Shown: positions 59,144 to 64,000 of the stretch, piece after piece
Position numbering within the stretch: the first letter of the stretch is position 1
Layout of the letters: each line of letters starts with the position of its first letter
Source: an uncultured Prevotella sp.
Lineage (GTDB): Bacteria; Bacteroidota; Bacteroidia; Bacteroidales; Bacteroidaceae
NCBI GenBank assembly: GCA_947164965.1
Contig: CAMUYR010000005.1
Span: forward strand, 62,001-126,000
Direction: 5' to 3'
Length of the DNA: 64,000 nucleotides
Translations under genes and position numbers: made by a program
Notes under the pieces: generated by a model
Database searches by the model: none
What the model saw: only the letters and a program-made list of their open reading frames with translations
What the model was told of the DNA's origin: nothing

Positions 59144-60379
59144 TCAATAAAAATGGGTTTCCCAGTATTTATAGTCCTTCATGTATTGCGGCTTCAGCAT
59201 TCCTTTGGTCATCCATTCGTCGAAGACAAAATATTCCTGGAATGCCGGTACGTCAAAGTATTTCTTCCGGAGATTGAAGGCCTTATAGTGTGACAGGATG
59301 CCACAATAAGAGTTGACACGTGCGCGTATCAGCTCCAGGTCATCGAGCGTAGGCTGGCATAGTGCAAGTTGGTATTCCATTTCCTGTGCTACCCGTACGA
59401 ACTTGTCAACAGTGCGTTGCCTTGGTACCTTGTAGTACGGTCTGACATATGCGCCAAGGTATTGGTTAGCACCAGTAGCTGGAGCATACTTAATTTTATG
59501 TGGATGAATCTCCACGTGTATCTTGTTATAGAAAAGCTCCTGTAACACCGGCTCCAGCTCTTGCAGGAACGCCAGTTCCCTGTGTATGGCATAGTGGTCA
59601 TCGACATAGTGACCGTAATGTCTTATTTTCAGGATGCGTTTTGCATCCTGGTCTACCTCGTTCAGAAGGACATTGGAGAGCATTTGCGAATCGATGTCAC
59701 CGATGACCAGTCCATGTCCCGGAGGACTGCAAGAGAGCCGTTTCTTGTTAGGCAGTCCGTCCCAGTTTTCGGGACTGCCAAGGCGTATGCAGTCATCTGC
59801 AGGGTTACGGTCAAAGAAGCAGTGTAAGAGCCATTCACAGAAGAATGGGTCTATTCGTTCAGACCACAGTCTGCCGTCAGGTGATCGTCTGTCAAGATGT
59901 GTATATATCTTATCCATGACGATATTCATGAGCAGTGCCTTGTCAATACTCATAAAATAGCCTGAGAGGTCTATCATCAGGACATGAGCGTCGTATCGGA
60001 AGTTTTCGGTACAGGATCGGATATGGTGGCAGAAGCGCTCCATTCCGAAATGCGTACCCTTTCCTATTCTACATGAATAGGTGTCATAGATCAGTAAGGT
60101 ATCGAAAAGCGGTGCCAGATAGTTATATAGCATGTGCTGTATAACGCGGTCGCGGAACTGCGAAGCAAAGACCTCGCGCTGTACGGGATCAAATGTGATG
60201 AAGCAGAACGCAGGTAACGGTTTATATGTTCTGTTGATAAGTTCAGGGTAAAGCTCTTCAAGGTTTACCTCTTCTTCCTCTTCGAACTCCAGCTGTGCAA
60301 GCGTGTTACGCTTGTAGCGCCTGGCATCGAAGTATGCCTGGTAGAGGTCGTCACGTATCTGTTCCTCTGTGATTGTCAT
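59144..60379 (-). CDS. DGR reverse transcriptase
   Basis: IDLSGYFMSIDKALL; PPGHGLVIGDIDSQMLSNVLLNEVDQ (IGxxxSQ DGR-type motif); IRHYGHYVDDHYAIH (YVDD). Confidence 0.95.
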   Translation of the reverse strand: MTITEEQIRDDLYQAYFDARRYKRNTLAQLEFEEEEEVNLEELYPELINRTYKPLPAFCFITFDPVQREVFASQFRDRVIQHMLYNYLAPLFDTLLIYDTYSCRIGKGTHFGMERFCHHIRSCTENFRYDAHVLMIDLSGYFMSIDKALLMNIVMDKIYTHLDRRSPDGRLWSERIDPFFCEWLLHCFFDRNPADDCIRLGSPENWDGLPNKKRLSCSPPGHGLVIGDIDSQMLSNVLLNEVDQDAKRILKIRHYGHYVDDHYAIHRELAFLQELEPVLQELFYNKIHVEIHPHKIKYAPATGANQYLGAYVRPYYKVPRQRTVDKFVRVAQEMEYQLALCQPTLDDLELIRARVNSYCGILSHYKAFNLRKKYFDVPAFQEYFVFDEWMTKGMLKPQYMKDYKYWETHFY

Positions 60380-60428
60380 GAGAGTTTCGAGAAAAGGTGT
60401 GGAGAGGACGACCCGGACGCTGTAATTG

Positions 60429-60615
60429 CCACGACAGGCCGAACGGAGAAGCCGTTAGCCCGATTGTTGTTGTTCCAGTTGAAGTTGCTGCTGTTCAAGT
60501 TCAGATTACGGGCGTTGGTGTCGCTGTTGGCTGAAGAAGACCAGCAGTTGCCGTTGCTCGTCACATTGTTGAGGGACGTACCACTACTGTTGTTGCGATA
60601 ACCGGCAGCCGGAAA
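60429..60615 (-). repeat. DGR template repeat (TR)
   Basis: 187 bp aligned to 62193-62379 with constant offset 1764 and no gaps; AAC-rich on the minus strand (NNSS..NNNNRANGF). Confidence 0.95.
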
Positions 60616-60844
60616 CGGGAGTGACTTCTTATCTGTATGACAATCGGGACACACTTAAGCGAACCGACTGCCAGACCCTCCCCAGGAAACATCAACTGGT
60701 TTGGATATAACCTAACGACCAGCCCGTGGCCGTCGGGTGAGTCACCGAAATTACACAGTCTGTGTCCGGACCTCTCTGTCAGCCCCTGCCGACTGTCCGG
60801 AACAATCTCCTGCAAATGTCCTTAGTCCACCTCCCACCTTTATT

Positions 60845-61387
60845 TTATTCTTGTGAGTTCTTATTGACATCACTGGTGTTATGGAACTCACTCCATATTC
60901 TCATGTTCACAGACAATTTAGAAGTGTATTGTGATATGATGCCATAGTCCTTAGTAGAGAGATCGCCGAAATCTTTCATGGCTCTAATTACAATGATAGT
61001 TTCAAGAACGAGGGCGAAGGTGTCAGGTAGTATTGACTTGGGTTTCACCTGCCAGTACACCAGCTCGATATCTACCATGATCTTTTTCAGGTTTGCCGTC
61101 ACCTCTCTGGCTATTGCCTTTCCGTCGCCACTAACCTTACGGAAGCGGAAACGGCATTCCTTATAGCTATCGAAGGCAGCTTTGTAAACAGGCAGTACGA
61201 AGACACCATCCGTTTTCTTCTTACGTGGTTTTTTCTTCTTTTTTCTTTTCTCTTCCCCTTCCTTACTGCCGGCTTCCTTTATGGGAGCAGCAGGTATCAA
61301 GGCAGGAGTTTCTTCCTGTTTGTCTTCCGGTGCAGGCTCTTTGTCGTCAAAGAGGTCAAACATATCCTTAATCTGATAATCCTTCAT
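60845..61387 (-). CDS. avd: Avd-like DGR accessory protein with basic low-complexity N-terminal extension
   Basis: LPVYKAAFDSYKECRFRFRKVSGDGKAIAREVTANLKKIMVDIELVYWQVK helical bundle, between target and TR. Confidence 0.85.
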   Translation of the reverse strand: MKDYQIKDMFDLFDDKEPAPEDKQEETPALIPAAPIKEAGSKEGEEKRKKKKKPRKKKTDGVFVLPVYKAAFDSYKECRFRFRKVSGDGKAIAREVTANLKKIMVDIELVYWQVKPKSILPDTFALVLETIIVIRAMKDFGDLSTKDYGIISQYTSKLSVNMRIWSEFHNTSDVNKNSQE

Positions 61388-61952
61388 TTTTGATCCGTTC
61401 TTGAAGTGAATTTAGATAGTTGAGTGCCTGCATCGGCGTATAGTTAGAAAGTTGCTGGGACATAATATCGCCTATGACAGCCTTTATTTTATAGTCAGTA
61501 CCGTTATTTGGCGTGTTATCTGGTGTCTCTTGAATAGAATCCTGTGTAGTTACACTGGATTGGACCTCATTTTTTCCCTGTTTATTTTCCTGTTTCTGGA
61601 GGTTAGCCTCTATGGCTTTATTCTTCCATTCATTATATTTTTCCTCTGGAAAGTCAGTTGGATTTTTTCGTATGAGGGTATGAACGAGAAGGTTATCTTC
61701 CTCTTTCTTGGAATAAGTGAAGTCGGAGTGATTTATATAGGATGATATACTGTTTTTAGGGAAGCCCATCATAACATAAGGGCCACCGTATTCCTTATTG
61801 TTATAAACCAATGCTTCCATTGGCTTAAAAGTCAGGACAAACATGAATGCCGACCTTTCATAGACCTTAATAAACTTACTGGCATCCTCATACATGACGA
61901 TATTACCCGTCAGGTTCTTCTTTTCGTTCTGTAATCGCTCTATAAATTTCAT
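61368..61952 (-). CDS. DGR-linked hypothetical accessory protein
   Basis: 194 aa; end overlaps avd start by 20 bp; between target gene and avd. Confidence 0.65.
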   Translation of the reverse strand: MKFIERLQNEKKNLTGNIVMYEDASKFIKVYERSAFMFVLTFKPMEALVYNNKEYGGPYVMMGFPKNSISSYINHSDFTYSKKEEDNLLVHTLIRKNPTDFPEEKYNEWKNKAIEANLQKQENKQGKNEVQSSVTTQDSIQETPDNTPNNGTDYKIKAVIGDIMSQQLSNYTPMQALNYLNSLQERIKNEGLSD

Positions 61953-62031
61953 ATGCTGTCAATGCTACAGTTAATAAATGTACCTATAAGGCTGCAAATA
62001 TAGTGATTTTAGACATAAAAAAAAGGATTCA

Positions 62032-62044
62032 CCCCCCCCCCCCC
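62032..62044. repeat. C13 homopolymer (G13 on the minus strand), upstream of DGR accessory gene
   Basis: accccccccccccc gttaac read directly. Confidence 0.9.
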
Positions 62045-62112
62045 GTTAACATCTATTAACTTAAAATATTTCTATTGGGAAGAGTACCAAATGGGAGGAT
62101 TTTCTTAAAATT

Positions 62113-62128
62113 CCCCGCTTGCGCGGGG
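62113..62128 (-). promoter_or_regulatory. GC hairpin with GCAA loop downstream of VR
   Basis: Minus strand CCCCGC-GCAA-GCGGGG followed by AATTTT. Confidence 0.75.
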
Positions 62129-62134
62129 TTTAGA

Positions 62135-62163
62135 AGTCTCTGGTCTTTAAATGACCAGAGACT
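62135..62163 (-). promoter_or_regulatory. 11-bp perfect stem-loop downstream of VR
   Basis: AGTCTCTGGTC-tttaaat-GACCAGAGACT. Confidence 0.8.
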
Positions 62164-62184
62164 GTGAAAGATTTAAATTTTAAA

Positions 62185-64000
62185 TTATTTTTCCACGACA
62201 GGCCGAACGGAGAAGCCGAAAGCCCGATAGTAGTAGTACCAGATGAAGTAGCTGCTGTACAAGTCCAGATAACGGGCGCTGGCGTCGCTGTAGGCTGAAG
62301 AAGACCAGCAGTAGCCGTTGCTCGTCACATAGCTGAGGGACGTACCACTACTGTAGTAGCGAAAACCGGCAGCCGGAAAATGTATAGCAGGAAAATGCTT
62401 CGTCCAAGTACGCATATAGTAGGAGCCACTCCATGTGGCATTACCTGTGTTCGTACCACCGTTAGTCATGTAATAGTACAAGTTACCACGAGGCACACAG
62501 TAACCTGGAGGACACGGATCATAAATGGTCTTGACCGTATATCCGGCATAGTTACCCGATGAAGTGACAGTGGTCTCGTAGGCGTCCCACAGGTTGTATT
62601 GATTCGAAGCATACGGGCCGTAGTTGGAACTATTGTAATAGTGTATGGTCGGGTTCCTAATGGTGGTAGCGATAGATACCGATGAGCTGCTATGCGTCAA
62701 TGCCGTACCAGCGTTGCCATTGACGTCGTAGACGGCGTGTGCAGAGTTGGCGTTACCCGTTGAAGGCTGTTCAGGATCCTTACGTCCCCACTGGTAGTAA
62801 GGACAGTACCCATAGGATGTCGGAGTATATTCCTCAGCCTGAGGTAAGTTCACGGTGAATATCAACGGTGTACCACTTGTTGGAATCATCTTCACGACAC
62901 ATGAGTTCTCGCTATAGGTATTTTTCGTAAACGATCCCACCCATCCGAGGTTGACAGGTGCAACCTCATAGTCATAACCTGCATTGCTGATGGTGGTATT
63001 AGCAGCACTGGTGTACCAATCCGGGCATGCCCAGATATGCCATGACCAGAGCACCTGATTAGAGGAGTTTCTGATGGCAACAACAGCATTTCCGCATGGT
63101 GCACTCTCCGGCACGGTGAATGTAAGGTAGTCACCGCTGACACCCACTGCCGTGATAATCCTGTTAGCATCCTGCCACAGCAGTACGGCATTATTAGGTG
63201 TCTCGCTGTTATTCTTAATCCATGGATCAGTAATCTCCTGACCTGAAGAGTTCAGGAAGGGAGAAAGGAAGTCAGCGCCGCTTCCCGACGGTGAGAATGC
63301 CGGTGTGTTAGTTGTTCCGTTCTTGATAGCATTGCCATAGACCAATGGCAGCTTATAGGTACCGCCTTTATGTATCATATAACTGTTAGCTGTCGTGCGT
63401 GAGCAACTGTTACCATTCACGTCATGCAATGACAGGTCATAGTCAGATACCGTTCCAGAAGGCAGTGTAGTAGATACTACAGTTCCTGATGTTGTAGGAT
63501 TAAAGCTGACGAGCAAGGTTGTATAATCCTCTCCGTCTTTTTCCGAGACATTCAGCCAGGACGGTTTCGTTGTGGAATAGGTTGAACCTCCGTTAGTAGA
63601 ATATTGCAGCTCATAGCTGCCGGTGATAGTCTCCAGGCGCTTGTAGTAGAACTTTCCGCTTGATGCCTGCATCGTCTGGCCACCGACGGTGGTGTTTGTG
63701 CCAGGTCGCATGATATAATAGAAGTTACCGTCCATCTCATAGGGAATATTTCCCGTGAAGATGATACCCATTGTCAGAGCAGTACTCTGGTCATAGCTAT
63801 AATACCATTTATTATAGGACGGTACCAGCTGGGCCATAGCCATCTTATGGGCCATGGTGAACCTTACCACAGGAACGGACTGGTTGACACCACGGGCAGC
63901 CAGAAGGTCCGAGGCCTCGAAGTTCTCAACATCAGACTGGTCTACGGCAATAGGCCAATGTGTGATGAATGAAGCAAACTTATCATTTGTATCATCGTAG
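62185..64000 (-). CDS. DGR target: fimbrillin-like protein with C-terminal FISUMP/C-type-lectin domain (N-terminus beyond window)
   Basis: Frame open through the right edge (...YDDTNDKFASFITHWPIAVDQSDVENFEASDLLAARGVNQSVPVVRFTMAHKMAMAQL...); C-term YDPCPPGYCVPRGN...GYCWSSSAYSDASARYLDLYSSYFIWYYYYRAFGFSVRPVVEK*. Confidence 0.9.
   Translation of the reverse strand, partial: YDDTNDKFASFITHWPIAVDQSDVENFEASDLLAARGVNQSVPVVRFTMAHKMAMAQLVPSYNKWYYSYDQSTALTMGIIFTGNIPYEMDGNFYYIMRPGTNTTVGGQTMQASSGKFYYKRLETITGSYELQYSTNGGSTYSTTKPSWLNVSEKDGEDYTTLLVSFNPTTSGTVVSTTLPSGTVSDYDLSLHDVNGNSCSRTTANSYMIHKGGTYKLPLVYGNAIKNGTTNTPAFSPSGSGADFLSPFLNSSGQEITDPWIKNNSETPNNAVLLWQDANRIITAVGVSGDYLTFTVPESAPCGNAVVAIRNSSNQVLWSWHIWACPDWYTSAANTTISNAGYDYEVAPVNLGWVGSFTKNTYSENSCVVKMIPTSGTPLIFTVNLPQAEEYTPTSYGYCPYYQWGRKDPEQPSTGNANSAHAVYDVNGNAGTALTHSSSSVSIATTIRNPTIHYYNSSNYGPYASNQYNLWDAYETTVTSSGNYAGYTVKTIYDPCPPGYCVPRGNLYYYMTNGGTNTGNATWSGSYYMRTWTKHFPAIHFPAAGFRYYSSGTSLSYVTSNGYCWSSSAYSDASARYLDLYSSYFIWYYYYRAFGFSVRPVVEK
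62193..62379 (-). repeat. DGR variable repeat (VR), at the 3' end of the target gene
   Basis: ~20 substitutions relative to TR, all at TR adenines (minus strand), A->T or A->G. Confidence 0.95.

Noticed and set aside
60376-60654. 92-aa ORF spanning TR
   Set aside because: In-frame image of the lectin VR produced by the DGR template; treated as TR RNA, not a protein gene.
62185-63870. Start codon at 63870 (GTG) for the DGR target
   Set aside because: The frame continues upstream past the window edge with fimbrillin-like sequence, so the called start is an artefact.

Overview
This window is accessory DNA from a mobile element, probably a conjugative plasmid or ICE of a Bacteroidales host (Prevotella/Bacteroides-like). 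The host call is inferred from MobV, fimbrillin/FISUMP-type lectins, TAnnTTTG-type promoter motifs and DUF4099-type proteins. It contains: (i) a rightward cargo operon (1-24.9 kb) with a giant multi-domain 'polyvalent' protein of at least 5.68 k aa that enters from outside the window, a GH73+M23 peptidoglycan hydrolase, a second polyvalent zincin protein and an ArdC-like antirestriction metallopeptidase; (ii) a leftward transfer operon (28-48 kb) with a VirD4/TraG coupling protein, a degenerate coupling-protein paralogue, secreted and membrane proteins, a BI-1 family protein, an OmpA-family protein, a lectin-like lipoprotein and a MobV relaxase with a highly structured upstream region that is a good oriT candidate; (iii) SSB and a PstI/BsuBI-type R-M pair; (iv) a leftward cluster of small unknown proteins; (v) a clostripain-family lipoprotein; and (vi) a complete diversity-generating retroelement (DGR: RT, TR, Avd-like protein, extra accessory ORF, hairpins, VR) whose fimbrillin-like lectin target runs off the right edge. 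TR and VR differ at about 20 positions and every difference is at a template adenine. Other notable signals are a ~34-48 bp promoter-like element repeated ahead of four operons at near-constant spacing (with a divergent fifth core), two dense arrays of mini-hairpins (one beside a three-way-junction-like fold), a lectin paralogue of the DGR target inside the transfer operon, and a shared C-terminal GMHR tail on the two polyvalent proteins. All calls are from reading the sequence and supplied translations; no database searches were run.
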